From contig NC_035175.2 in NCBI RefSeq assembly GCF_001659605.2, forward strand, positions 30,971,705-31,035,704: a stretch of 64,000 nt of DNA, read 5' to 3'. A program made the translations under genes and the position numbers. Source of the DNA: Manihot esculenta. Lineage: Eukaryota; Streptophyta; Magnoliopsida; Malpighiales; Euphorbiaceae. Under the pieces are notes generated by a model. That model searched no databases and had not been told where the DNA came from. It saw only the letters and a list, made by a program, of their open reading frames with translations. Positions 44,211 to 55,735 of the stretch are shown piece after piece. Numbering within the stretch: the first letter of the stretch is position 1; every line of letters starts with the position of its first letter.

Positions 44211-45317
44211 CAGAAGCGGGAAAAAGGCAGAAAACATAAATTCAAAGGTGGAGAAGTCCAAATCCATTTCAAACACCACCAGATCAGTCCCAAGAGCCAC
44301 GCCCTTCACTTAGAGAGTTCCATTCTCAATCAAATACAAAATCAAAAGAGGAATCAAAGACTACAAGAAGACCAAATCAAATTGAGATTTCCAAACCCTA
44401 ATCAAATTGGAATTGGGAAACTCCAACTATAAAAGGGCAGCATCCAAACCAGCATCATATCATCTTTCAGCTTGAGAAATTCTCCAGAATCACAGCAGCC
44501 TTCCTTTCTTCTTTCTTTTGTGTACTTTGTCCACCATGAGTGGCTAAACACTTTTTTTTTTTAGTTGAATTTGAGGAAATTCAGATTTGTGATGAATTGG
44601 GAGATTTAAAACTCCATTGTTAACTCTTATTTGCTTTCAATATTTATGCAACTAGATCTTTTCCATAATTATTACCTTGCTTTTAGAATCAATAAGGGCC
44701 CATTGCTTTTAATTTGCTTGAGTAATAAATTGTTTGAATGATTTAGATCCGTAATTGCTTAGATTATTTGAGCATATATATAATCAGTTGCATAATCTAG
44801 ACTTGACCATGCGGTTGGCAAGGATAGAATTGGGTTTCTCTAAGTCTTAATGCAATCAATAGTTGTTCGATGCTAAATGCCCCAAGGACGTTCCTTGGCA
44901 ACTTGTTGATTAGTGTTTGGTTAGCGAACGTTTCCTAATCAAACTAAAACTAAGGAGGAATTTGGATTGTGAAAAGCGTCTTCCACAACCAAAACTAATT
45001 TATTGAAATAAAATAAGAGTCTTAGATAATCAATGATCAATTCTGAACAAACTGAAAATAAACTCATACTTCAACTAGAATCCTTCACCCAATGAGATTT
45101 TCATTAATTTAAATTATTGCTTTCTTTTGCTATTTAATTTAATTCATCATCATCAAAACCCCCCTCTTTTATTTACTTGCTACTTACCTAGTCATTATTA
45201 GGAAAATCTTTGGTGTCAATTCCCTATGGTTCGACCCTATTGCCACTATCTACAAGTTTATTGTTGATTGATTAATAGGTTTATTTTTGACGGCTTCGAC
45301 AATCGCCTATCAGAGAC

Positions 45318-46213
45318 CTAATTCTAGCTACCCAAACGTATGGTGATATTGCTAGATCATGCAATTTTCTTAGTTTTTACACCAATAGTACTTATGTTTG
45401 AATAATTCAAGCAATTACGGACTTAAAACTATCCAAACTAACAAATTATTACTTTGCAATCAATAATCAATGGGCCCTATTGATCTAAACAACAAAGCAA
45501 CAATGGAATTAAGCATGAAATTGCATAAATATTGATAAACAAAAGATAAATAATATATGTTCAAATCTCCCAATCCATAAACAACTTGAAGTTTCACCTA
45601 ATTTTCAACTAGAAAAAGAGGTTTCAGCCACTCATGACTGAAACAAAACACAAAAAAAAAATAAAAGAAAGAGAAGAGGAAAGAGGAACCGATCGGCGGA
45701 AGGGAGAGAGGGGCGCGCGGCTCTTCAAATCCGAAAGTGTCCAAGCTTTCTCTTGCTTGTTTGTGATGCTTTTATAGCTGAAAGTGTTGCCCTAGATTTC
45801 CTTGTTGAGATGGAGTTCTCTTTTGAATTTTGAATTTTGAATTCTTGGAAGGTAAGTGTATCTTCTTGAGATTTGGTTTCCTAAATAGGCAGAATTGAAT
45901 GCTGAGGTGTCTTCACATTTTTAATAAGGGAAAGACTTCTTGAAGATTTAAATTTTGAATTTTCCACTACTCTACTGTCTGTACTTTCCTTATTTATCTT
46001 CACTTCAGCTGCAACTTGGCTTGGGCAAACAACTTGGGCAAATCATGCTTATTCTCCTTTATCCTCTTTTAGGCAATTTTAAGAGCATTTTCACCAAATT
46101 ACTTCTTTATACCGTTTTCTGCAAAATAAGATCAAAACCACAGAATTAGGCAGAAAATGTGTAAAATAACATTAATAACAACATGATAAATTGGTCTAAA
46201 TTTGGTCTGATCA
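45318..46213 (-). repeat. Inverted Athila LTR, U3-side part
   Basis: Continues 41198-41594. TATA (CTATAAAAGC on minus) at about 45769-45778 and a hairpin at 45622-45643 with one arm mismatch. It ends on plus GGTCTGATCA (46213), so on minus the LTR starts TGATCAGACC like A1's 3' LTR at 29075. Confidence 0.84.
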
Positions 46214-46259
46214 ATGTCATATTTCTTCTTTATAGAGATCAGTCAGAGAAGGCAAATTT

Positions 46260-46770
46260 GGTCCACTAGACTTAGCCTAGGAAAGTCGTTACAACCCTGA
46301 GGGACCTCTCTCCAAGAGAGGTCAATATCCTAGTTGATCTCTGAGCTCTCTTTTAGCTCGACAAAAATAAAATTTTCTGCCCAACCTTTTATTGAATCAT
46401 TATACCCAGCTAATATGGATAGCCCAGCTCGGGAATCAAAGTAATAGAACCCATAGGTAGACCTAACGAGATGAAAGAAAGTGCAGAATAACTCAATAGA
46501 AGGGACAAAACCCCAGCATAAGAAAATAGACTTGAAACAACACATGAATAGAATAGAATTGGAGGACAACATCCGAGGAGTCACCCTAAAATGATGAAAA
46601 ACCTCGATAAAGAAAGGGGTAAAAGGGAAGGTCAACCCGAAATCGCATTGTTTAACGAAAAAAACCAGGTTATGCCCTTATTGGGCGTCTATTAGACCCG
46701 CCGGCAGTGGGTAGGGGAGAACAATCCGCTCATTAGACAAAAGAACCCTAATTATAAAGATGGTGGTGTC
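46260..46770 (-). pseudogene. Fragment of a 'putative gypsy type transposon' domain protein
   Basis: On minus the frame reads SNERIVLPYPLPAGLIDAQ, a TAA stop, GHNLVFFVKQCDFGLTFPFT, PFFIEVFHHFRVTP, FFHLVRSTYGFYYFDSRAG, IKGWAENFIFV. This pattern (P-rich lead, 'F-P-x-x-x-F-F-x-E-V', 'K-G-W-x-x-x-F-F') resembles the plant domain annotated as putative gypsy-type transposon / Transposase_28, by memory of the family. An internal stop and no clear start make it a relic. Its host element is not otherwise recognisable. Confidence 0.5.
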
Positions 46771-47830
46771 AGAATAGTCATGAAAAAGTAGTGAGAGAAG
46801 GAATGACAGAGAACACTAGACCCACTACATTGAAAATCCTAGTAGAAGCCATGAGAGGAGTATGATGTACCTCGAATTGGAAAGGCAGGAATTACAGAAA
46901 AAAGAAAGGATAAGATAGCAAAAGCAGCACAAGAAGCAAAGCAGCAAGTGAAAGCAAGAGCATAAGTTTGAAATGAGTAAAGGCGAAGAAGAGACGTTTT
47001 GACAGAACTCTCCTAGAGCCATACGATAATAATTGAAATCTCGAGATTTACCCCCTCATTAATCATGAAATCATTAATGAGCGAGTAAAAGGGCACTTGA
47101 CGATACACAAGCCTCAGACACCTTGGCATGGCTGAGCCCACACTAGGAAGATCGAGCCTTAGCTCTATTAGGCCCAATACATGGGCCTACTTTACATGCA
47201 AGGTCAGACCTTACTTTGACGAGTCGGATTAGGCTTAAGCCTACACATAGGAGGCCTAACTTGATTAACTTGCTGGACTCGTGGGGCAACAAACCCCGTA
47301 ATACCTAAGATCGTGTCCACATGACACCAGATGGAATTAAATGGCCGCCTGAAAATGGGAAAGGACACAGTACGTCCGTACGTATGGTCAAGCGTGACTA
47401 TGACAGAAGGTACGAGCGTAGGATGGTAGTTACACATCACTAGTGGACAAAAAAGAAAAGGAATAAAAGAAAGTAGAGGGGAGGAACGGATCAAGCTTAC
47501 CAAAATATACCATGAGCCTACCTTTAATGGATCTCAGACATCAAAGAGGCATTTCATTATTTGTAGGAAAAATCAATAGAACATAACAGCCACTTAAATC
47601 TCAACTACTGGAAATCAATCAATTGGCTATTTGGGGTATCAACACCACCAATGAAGCAGTTGCTTTCTCCTATTACATGGTGAAAAACAGAATTCACAAA
47701 GCAATACACACATGGTCCATGAAATGCATGAAGAGTTCACATCTGAACATGACCAGCACAAACAAAAATCAAATGAACAAGTTGAAACTTGAAGGATGCG
47801 TCATTGTCACAAAAATTATTATCAACATGG

Positions 47831-47863
<33 letters not shown>

Positions 47864-48118
47864 AGATCATACATTGCATTTTGCAAAAACAAGAAAAAAA
47901 TAAAATAAAAGAAAATTGACAGAGAGTTGGATTTACAAAAATTCCAATTCTACCCACACTAGAGAGAGAAAGGATGATTTCCCAGACACTAATATAGCCG
48001 GGCCCGCCTCTCCTGTCCAAATTTTATCATTTAATGGCCCTAAAAACATTTTCCCTTAAGGGAAAAGAAAGAATATAATTCAATTGAGAAAATTAAGGAT
48101 TCACAAAACCTTTCTTTG
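46771..48118. other. Unassigned intergenic or decayed element sequence
   Basis: No convincing gene. 46771-47470 has LTR-like composition (AGGCCTAAC, GGGCCTACTTTACATGCAAGG words) but I find no matched ends. A run of 30 A lies at 47833-47862. 47900-48118 probably includes the former 3' untranslated region of the PP2C remnant, which reads on minus. Confidence 0.4.
47833..47862. repeat. Poly(A) tract of 30
   Basis: Uninterrupted A run, preceded by GGAT and followed by CAGATC. It is a mononucleotide repeat; no adjacent retroposed coding sequence is visible on plus. Confidence 0.9.
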
Positions 48119-48599
48119 TCATTTCCGAGTCTTTTTCTTCTCTCCTGCAGCCTTTTTATCATCCTTTCTAGGCACAAACCTAGGCAAAGTTAACAAGGTG
48201 TTGATGCGAGAAACTCCTTCTAGTGCAGACCAATCTATCCCAGATTCTAATTGTGTTTCATCTTGATTTGAGGAATCCACTTCTGCACTTAATTCTAACA
48301 GTACCTCTTTGCCACTCCGTACAGTTCCTGATCGCCCCAGTCCAGTTGGACCAGAAGGATCATCCTCTTTCAGCTTGTACTTAATTAGTCTGCTCTTTTG
48401 TATTAGTGTTTGATGCAGTGGATAAATTGTTAGTGTCGAGGAAGAGGCAAACTACAGCACAATCAGCGACTTTGGAGGTTGGATACTTGTATCTCCATGC
48501 TCGAACTGCTGATTCGACCAAGGCTCTTGCGGCAGAGGAACGTGCCAGGGCTGATGCTACAATGTCTACCACTTCTTTATTTGAGGGAAAACCCCAAAT
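48119..48599 (-). pseudogene. PP2C-type protein phosphatase remnant, last exon
   Basis: On minus, after an AG acceptor (CAG at 48600-48602), the exon reads IWGFPSNKEVVDIVASALA, ARALVESAVRAWRYKYP and DCAVVCLFLDTN. This is the C-terminal part of a plant PP2C Ser/Thr phosphatase, clade-E-like by memory. The frame stops at 48381-48383, but homologous tail sequence continues in another frame (GPTGLGRSGTVRSGKEVL, WSALEGVSRINTLLTLPRFV) to TGA at 48119-48121. A frameshift lies near 48383. Family members usually read DGVWDVLSNKEVV, and here WD-V-L has become WG-F-P. The relic cannot work alone. Confidence 0.78.
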
Positions 48600-48707
48600 C
48601 TGCATTCAAAGACGATTACATTGCAACAACAAAAAAAATGCAGAATGTTAAGTTCATAAAATATTTGAGAAAATGGATTACATGCTACACTAGAACCTAA
48701 TTCTTAC

Positions 48708-48931
48708 ACCATCAGTTGCCAAAACTCTGAACTCATCCTTATCAGTTAGGAGCTGGCAGGATACATTGGGCACAGAGATAAGGCCAAAATCCTTCAAGCA
48801 AAAATCTCTAAATGCTCGTGCCATAGCAAGGCCATGAGAGTCATTGTTTGGTAGCCAGACCCTAGCTTCCTTAGGTTCATCCTGAAGAGCAAAAACACGC
48901 CATTTACACTTCCGTATTCTTTCCGCTTCCG
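48708..48931 (-). pseudogene. PP2C-type protein phosphatase remnant, penultimate exon
   Basis: On minus, after an acceptor (TTGCAG ending at 48932), the exon reads EAERIRKCKWRVFALQDEP, ARVWLPNNDSHGLAMARAF, RDFCLKDFGLISVP and LLTDKDEFRVLATDG. It ends at a GTAAGA donor (48702-48707). Splicing in phase 0 to 48599 restores a PP2C-like continuity. The motif expected as ARAFGDFCLKD has Arg for the conserved Gly, and KGR has become KWR. Exons encoding the N-terminal two thirds, with the first metal-binding Asp residues, are not seen up to 52870. Confidence 0.8.
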
Positions 48932-48984
48932 CTGCAAGATCCAATAATGTGAGAGAGAGAAAGAGACACATCCAAAACATTAGA

Positions 48985-50285
48985 GGCTAGTTAAAAAAAA
49001 AAATCAAAACGTTTATCTATTCTCATTTATATCATAATTTTAAAATTTTAGACAATAAAGCAATCTTTTCATATTTACTTCGATTTTAACTATTTATCTT
49101 AATTAATTTTGACAAAAGAATTTTAGTATATGTGTCATACTCCGTAGAATTATTCCTTAAAAGGTCTATTGAATAAAAAATCAAAACATTTACGCTTAAT
49201 TCATATTTATATCCAAAATTTTAAATTTTAAATTAAAATTAAAATTTTTTTTATGTTGCCTCAATTATAACTAAAAGAAATAAATTGAATATGAAAAGTT
49301 ATTAAAAAATTACAGTATAGTTTCTAAAATTTTATTTAACTAATAAAATAGTCCTTTAAATACATATTTTTAATTTCAATAATGTCTTTTTTTATTAATT
49401 CCATTATTTACTTCTCATTCTCATTTTTATATACATATTGTGGTTTAATAAAATTTTCAAATGTAAAAGAATTATAGTATAATATATATATCATATTTCA
49501 TTTTATTTAATATTATTAATATGAAATACAGTTTTGCGTTGAATTAATCAATAAATTAATAAACATCACAAGTATAATTGTTATATAGATGAGCAAAATA
49601 AAAATATTAAATATCTCAAATAATTTAAAATAATGTAATTAACATATTTAAATTTTTATAAAAATTATAAAAGGGTGAATTTACATAATAAAACATATAT
49701 ATTTAATATTATTAATATAAAATATAATTTTTCATATACTAAAAATATATACATAATTTATATTATAATAGTAAATATAATCTTCAATGAAATACTTTAA
49801 TATATAATATTTATATTTGATATTTTATGTAGTGAAAATTTATTTGTAATAAATATTTATTTAATATTACATATAAAGTAAATTTACTTTTAATATAAAA
49901 TTTAAATTAAAGGACTATGTTTATTAATATAAAACTTTAAAAACTATATTATAATTTGCCATTAATATTTTTAGATTCAATTTAATCATTTTAATTATAA
50001 TTTTGATAAATTGAGAAAGGTTTAGTTTTATTATATAAAATTTAAAATTTTAAATATAAATATAAATTAACGTAAACGTTTAGATTTTTTTATCTAATAG
50101 ATCTTTTGAGAAATAATTTTATATGATATGACTCGTAAATTACAAATTTTTTAGTTAAAATTGATTAAGACAAATGGTTAAAATTAAGGCAAATGTGAAA
50201 AAATTAGTTTTACTGTTCAAAATTTTAAGATTAGAATATAAATGTGAAAAATAGTAAATGTTTAAATTTTTTTATCCAATAAGCC
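48985..50285. mobile_element. AT-rich DNA element with long terminal inverted repeats
   Basis: The outer ~250-300 bp at each end are inverted copies. On the left GGCTA...AATCAAAACGTTTATCTATT and on the right, reverse-complemented, GGCTTATTGG...TTTAAACATTTACTATT. Within each arm a ~175-bp pattern (TCTATTGAATAAAAAATC...) repeats. No transposase frame; very AT-rich interior. It resembles a MITE or non-autonomous Mutator-like element. No clear target duplication. It sits just upstream of the PP2C penultimate exon, in what would have been an intron. Confidence 0.6.
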
Positions 50286-50781
50286 ACAGTAAAATAAGCT
50301 CAAACAGTGGACAACAAGAGTAGAGAGAAATCATATTAGAGTCGGTCAACATTTCACTTCACTTCACCACTGTAAAACAGGTACAACAAAAATCATTGAC
50401 AGTGGCAAATTAACTAATCATACACGTCTTTAATCACAAAACCATATTTTCCACTTCACCACTGCTGACCTCATTTAAGCCTCCTGCAAGCCATTGTCAA
50501 AATAACTCCCTTTGCCAATCAATGTGCCTTGACTCATGCAGTTCCTCACGTTCCCAACCATCCTATAACCTATGGTTAAAATCACTATTATGACTGATCT
50601 TGCCTGTGCAATGTCACAGCTCTTTCCATCTCTTTTCAGGATCCAAAACATTTTGCGAAGGAAGAAGGTCCATCGCAGGAAAGCGAGACCTTTTGATGCT
50701 GACAAGACGAGCTCCCAAAAAAGCTAGCACTGGAGGGATGAGCTGTTAGGAAAATAAGCGGGATGACCTGTCGAGTAAGCG
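50286..50781. other. Unassigned intergenic sequence
   Basis: Between the TIR element and the TGTAACATCC at 50782. A 76-residue minus frame at 50475-50705 has no recognisable motif. I see no further PP2C exon. Confidence 0.4.
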
Positions 50782-52870
50782 TGTAACATCCTCAAACCCA
50801 TAGTTAGAGTAGTGACATCACTAGGTATGGATTAGGCTATTTCACTAACAGAGCAAGTGGTATTAGGGGAGGTGCTAGCTTATCCCGAGCTTATTAGGGG
50901 AGGTGCTAGCATAACTCTAAGCTGCTAATAACTGAATCATAGAAAACTCAAATAAAGAAACGAACGTATCCAGAAATAAAGTAGACAGTTTGATTAGCAA
51001 GTCGGGAATGAGTTACTTTCGGGAGGTGCTTAGGGTTTCCCAACGTGCTTGGTTGAGGTGCTTGTTAAATCCATCACGCTTGCTTAAGTGAAAAGGACTT
51101 CTAAAGGCTAAAAGCATAATTTAGTAGGTCAATCTATGATTATTGAAAGTTTGAAAACTAAATTGAAACATGGTAAAGAGTTTAGTAGGTTAAAGTGTGA
51201 ATATGGAAAGTTAAAAGATAAAATTAAGTTACCCACCATGTGTCACTTAACTAAGCAAAGAGGAAATGACAAAGCAAAGTGGAAAAGGCGGGTTGTCTTC
51301 TTCTTTCATTCATGTTGCCATAGCTCACATCATTGAAGAACCAAGAATTTGTTTTGTCTTTCTCCCACCAAAGCCAAGGCAAAATCTCATCAAATCAACT
51401 TCTTCCTTTAACCAAAATTTACCCTAAGACCAAGAGCTAAAGGAACAGCCATATATTGAAAGAATTGAAGAAGAAAAGTTTAGGGTTCCATATACATCAA
51501 GCTTGAAAATCAAAGATGAGCTTAGAAATATGTAGGAAATGACATCTTCTCATTTCTTCATGCATGAATTTGAATTATAAAACTTTAATTTACAATTTAT
51601 TCAATCCTTCCCTAAGATATAAATTGATCTAGGTGAAGGAACATCAAAGGGAAAGGAGATAGTTAGAGAATAGAAGAGGAAAAGAAAGAGGAATTCAAGA
51701 AAGGTTTGGTGTTTGTATGATTTTCTGTTTTCCTTTGATTCTGCCATGAATAAGTTAAATTAGGGGTTGATTTTACTTGCTGGAAATATTGCTTTGATTG
51801 TATAAATATGTTATATGAATTTTAAAATGATGTTTGAAAGGCTTAGAGTAAAGAAATTTAACATGAGAGCTAAAAGTGTAAACCTGGCAGAATAGGTTCT
51901 AACAGGGCAGTTTGTGTTAACAACTTTATAACTTATTGTGTATTTATTGAAATTAGGCCTAAGATATACCAAATGAAATCTGAAATAGAGAGCTAAAACT
52001 TTTATGAATTGACCAAATTCTAAATCTGTAGGTAAGATGATGAAAATTACAAGTGAACCTAAACTGGACACAGTGGTAGTGCATCCGAAACAGAGTGTAT
52101 TGATTATACCATAACTAATGATGTACTCAGTAAAATTTTTTAAGACCAGTGTCAAATGAATCTTAAGAAGTATATCTAAAACTTTATAGAAGACACTTAA
52201 GCTTGAATTTGTATGAAAATGCATGCATCTGATATGTTTTGTGATACTATAAACAAGTACCAATACTGGACTGATTAAGACCTTATTGAGCAGCTTGTAA
52301 AGAAAAATTCATAACTTAAACTAGAGTGATCATATTTTTATGAATTATACCTTGTTGGAAATATAAGACATAAATGTACATTTTTTATGAAGAAACTGAA
52401 GTCAAATTGTAACTCTAAATTGCTTCCAAAGTTTATGCAATATATGGCAGAATACAGTTTTCTCAAATTCGAATGTTATGTTAACAAAATTTTGCATTGT
52501 TTGCCATGAGTTTCTCATCTTGTTAACTTTGACATATGATTTATGTATTCTGGAAATGAATTCAAATAACTTCAAATGATATGCATTTACACTAAATTAA
52601 TGATACTTGGCCCTGGTAAACATAATAGGAGTCGAGGTTAGCTTAAGGGTATGGCATACCATATAAACATACAGAGTTCGCAGTACTGCTATCGATACAT
52701 GATCGATATATTTGAGGTTACAAATCAGGTACCTCATAAGCACGGTCACAGAGCCCTGCTATCACAGTTTCGGCCTCTGAGCCTACCGTTCGGCACTCTG
52801 TGTCTACCGTTATAACTCATTATCTATCTAGTCGATCCTACTATGTGTTTATAAGGGCTGAGATCTTAAT
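50782..52870 (+). repeat. Probable old LTR, left part (resumes at 62727)
   Basis: Begins TGTAACATCCTCAAACCC, an LTR-like start for chromovirus-type elements. It has a short direct repeat (TTAGGGGAGGTGCTAGC at about 50866 and 50896) and no coding capacity. It is interrupted by T3 at 52871, with TTAAT at 52866-52870 repeated at 62722-62726. I could not find a matching TSD for the LTR itself, so its extent is uncertain. Confidence 0.4.
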
Positions 52871-55114
52871 TGTAACGACCCGAAAATCGGACCGCTACCG
52901 GCGCTAGGATCCAGATTGGCTTAAGGCTGCCGGGACCCGTAGCAAGCCTAACATACATCCTGCGAACCTGTATAATCCCATACATGATCAATAACATACA
53001 TAAAAATTTGAACTTTTCTTTTTCATTCATGAACCAAACTCAACCTGTGCATGCATTAACATAGACATTAACATTAACCCCACCTTGGAGTCCTCATCAA
53101 TGCTCCAATGGGGTAACATAATCATGTATTAAGTTTGGTAAAACATAAACATCAATAAGAGATCATGCATTCCTTAAGGGATTACGCAACTATGGTCAAG
53201 CACACTTCTAAACCTCAATATCATCATTACATTACATAACTCAACATTACATTATAAAATCCATCATGTCCACTACTAGCTATTACATAACCAAGACTTT
53301 ACTCTATCCGACCTCCTGCTCTATCCTGTACCTGCAAACTTGGGGGTTAAGGGAGAGGGGTGAGCTATAAAGCCCAGTGAGCAGAATCATAAAACATTAT
53401 ATTTAAAATATATGATATTATGAAATGCGTCACATCACAGCTAATCACATCAAGAGTTGGGTGAACTTGTCACCAAATAGTCCCAGCATCATTCGTGCCA
53501 GGCCGTAGCATGGGGTCCTGGTCTTCCTGTCATAACATACATTACTTACCATTGCCCCAGCGCCTCATCTGGGCACCTGGTCTTCGAGTCCCATAACCGT
53601 GCCAGGCCGTAGAATGGGATCCTGGTCTTCCTCAGCGACTAAATGGGTCATTCAACATTCACCCACATCAACAACAAAGAATGCAATGCAATGCAACATA
53701 TTCGTGTATTCTAATGCAATCACCCTATTACATCATCATGATGCATGAAACATGATAAAATCATTTAATTTCTCAATTTAAAGGATTAAGATTAATTCCA
53801 CTCACCTCTGGCTAGCTCTGACCAGACATTGAAGCAGCTGACTCACTGCTGGGGTCCTCGGTTCCTCGGGTCCGAACCTACACAGGTGGACACAAATGAG
53901 GGACCAAACATACATGAACATGACTCTAAAATACTCCCCAAAAACCCCCTAAAACACCTTGAAACAATCACATAAATCATGCAAGAAATGGCTGAACAGG
54001 GCACTTTCGGCGGCAGGTTCGGCGGCCGAAAGTCCCTCCAGAGCCGAAAGTCATGCACCTTCGGCGAACGAAAGTTCCCTCCAGAGAAGAAACTCATGCA
54101 TGTTCGGGGGCACCTTCGGCGGCCGAAACTCCCTTCTAGAGCTGAAAGTCCAACTTTCAGGGGCAGGGTTCGGCAGCCGAAACAAGCCACCACAGGTAGG
54201 TTCGGCGGCCGAAAGTCCTTTCGGCTGCCGAACCTGGTTTCTCCTGAAAGAGCAGAAACTTGGTTCAACATGCATAAACGCCTCCCAACTTATTCAAACA
54301 TGCATTTTCTATTCTACAACAAGCATACTCAAGCATACAAGCTCCTAGGGGCTTTAAACCATCAAAAACCCCAACTACAACACATCAAACAACCCACATT
54401 GCTCATAAACATACCATAAACCCATAAACATAACAGTAACCTAACATGCATTTCTACCCCATAGATCTTCATAAAACTTGTTTAAATCATGCAAGAAAGG
54501 TTGGATCTAAGCTTACCTCTTGAAGACCGAGAGGAAAGACGATCCTAGCTTGGAGGTAGGGAGAAATCCACTTTTTGGTCTCCAAGCTTCCAAACTTGCT
54601 CTTTTGCTCAAAGATCTTCAAACCAAGTGCAAACTCATAAGAAAATCATGAAGATTTGAAGGAAAGAGTTCAAGATCGGTGAGGGACGGCGGAGAGCTCA
54701 CCTTGGCCGAAAATGGGGAGAAAAGCTCGCCCGTTCGGACAAGGGGACCCTTTTATAGGTGGTTGGCCAGGCCACTTTCGGGGGCCGAACGTGCCTCCGT
54801 ATGCATGCCATGTTCGGCGGCCGAACATAAGGTTCGGCGGCCGAACCTGGACTTCCCTCACTTATGCCTTCGGGGGCCTAACGTGCCTCCAAAATGCATG
54901 CATGTTCGGCGGCCGAACTTGAGGTTCGGCAGCCGAACCTGGGTTTTCCTCTAAGTTTATTTCCATGCAAAAATTCATTTTCTTTCATACTTAAAACCAT
55001 AAAATACATTAAAACATTTATGAAAACATGATTTTACCCTTCTAGGGGTCTCCGACATCCGGGATTCCACCGGACGGTAGGAATTTCGATACCGGAGTCT
55101 AGCCGGGTATTACA
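52871..55114 (-). repeat. T3 3' LTR
   Basis: 2244 bp; on plus starts TGTAACGACCCG and ends GGGTATTACA. TATAAAAGG on minus at 54749-54757. TTCGGCGGCCGAA clusters at about 54000-54235 and 54775-54945. Hairpin repeats (CCAGGCCGTAGCATGGGGTCCTGG-like) at about 53500-53630, with one more unit than the partner LTR. Confidence 0.92.
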
Positions 55115-55150
55115 TTCTCCCCCCTTAAGAACATTCGTCCCCGAATGTTC
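55115..55150 (-). promoter_or_regulatory. T3 polypurine tract with adjacent hairpin
   Basis: On minus: GAACATTCG, loop GGGA, CGAATGTTC (55129-55150), then CTTAAGGGGGGAGAA abutting the 3' LTR. Same arrangement as T1. Confidence 0.86.
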
Positions 55151-55241
55151 CTCAACTAGCACATGCAAGGCATACATCATAACATACATACAAAACACAT
55201 ATAATACATAAACATACACATAGGAAAGCAAAACACTCACC

Positions 55242-55735
55242 TTAGAAGAGATGAGGATATTGCTGGAGCATGGACTCCCGTGTCTCCCAGGTGCATTCTT
55301 CCATATTGTGGTGGTTCCAAAGGACTTTCACCATCGGAATTTCCTTGTTCCTCAACTTTCTGATATGAGTGTCAAGAATCCGTACTGGCTGCTCAACATA
55401 GGTGAGATCCTCTTGGATCTCTACATCAGGCTCACTAAGAACCTTGCCCGGATCTGACACGAATTTCCTCAACATGGAAACATGGAAAACCGGATGGATT
55501 CTTTCCATTGAAGCAGGTAAATCCAGCTTGTACGACACATTCCCAATCTTCTGCAAGACTTCAAAGGGTCCGATGTATCGTGGGGCTAGCTTACCTTTCT
55601 TCCCAAAACGAACCACCCCTTTCATTGGAGACACCTTGAGCAATACCAAATCCCCCTCCTGAAACTCCACTTGCCTTCTGCGGACATCTGCATAACTCTT
55701 CTGCCTGCTTGAAGCAGTCTTGATCCTTTCTCTGA
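55242..55735 (-). pseudogene. T3 integrase C-terminus and chromodomain
   Basis: After the frameshift near 55735 the frame runs IIRERI...[49 protein letters not shown], then the chromodomain [20 protein letters not shown] with ECTWETRES, ending at 55242. No start codon of its own is needed, since it is part of the polyprotein. Confidence 0.86.

Larger units (their letters stand above)
41595..45312 (+). mobile_element. Athila-like solo LTR of a distinct subtype, split by a Tekay solo LTR
   Basis: Starts TGATCAAGCATAATTTAGCC and ends GACAATCGCCTATCA. TSD GAGAC (41590-41594 and 45313-45317). Without the nested 41634-43832 it is about 1.5 kb. TATAAAAGG at 44428-44436. It has a unique array of GTGATTGGG/CCCAAATCAC repeats at about 43947-44210 and only a degenerate version of the lineage hairpin near 44530. 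Confidence 0.88.

Noticed and set aside
47833..47862. Poly(A) tail of a retroposed gene or LINE
   Set aside because: No coding sequence on plus ends here and no target duplication is visible; a simple A repeat is the plainer reading.
48108..48931. A working PP2C gene
   Set aside because: Frame broken near 48383, changes at conserved positions and no N-terminal exons found up to 52870.
50475..50705. Upstream PP2C exon in the 76-residue minus frame
   Set aside because: No match to the expected PP2C motifs such as the DGHG region; composition unremarkable.
51811..52263. A 150-residue minus-strand frame
   Set aside because: AT-rich, Ile/Leu/Phe/Tyr-rich composition, no motif, lies within a probable old LTR.
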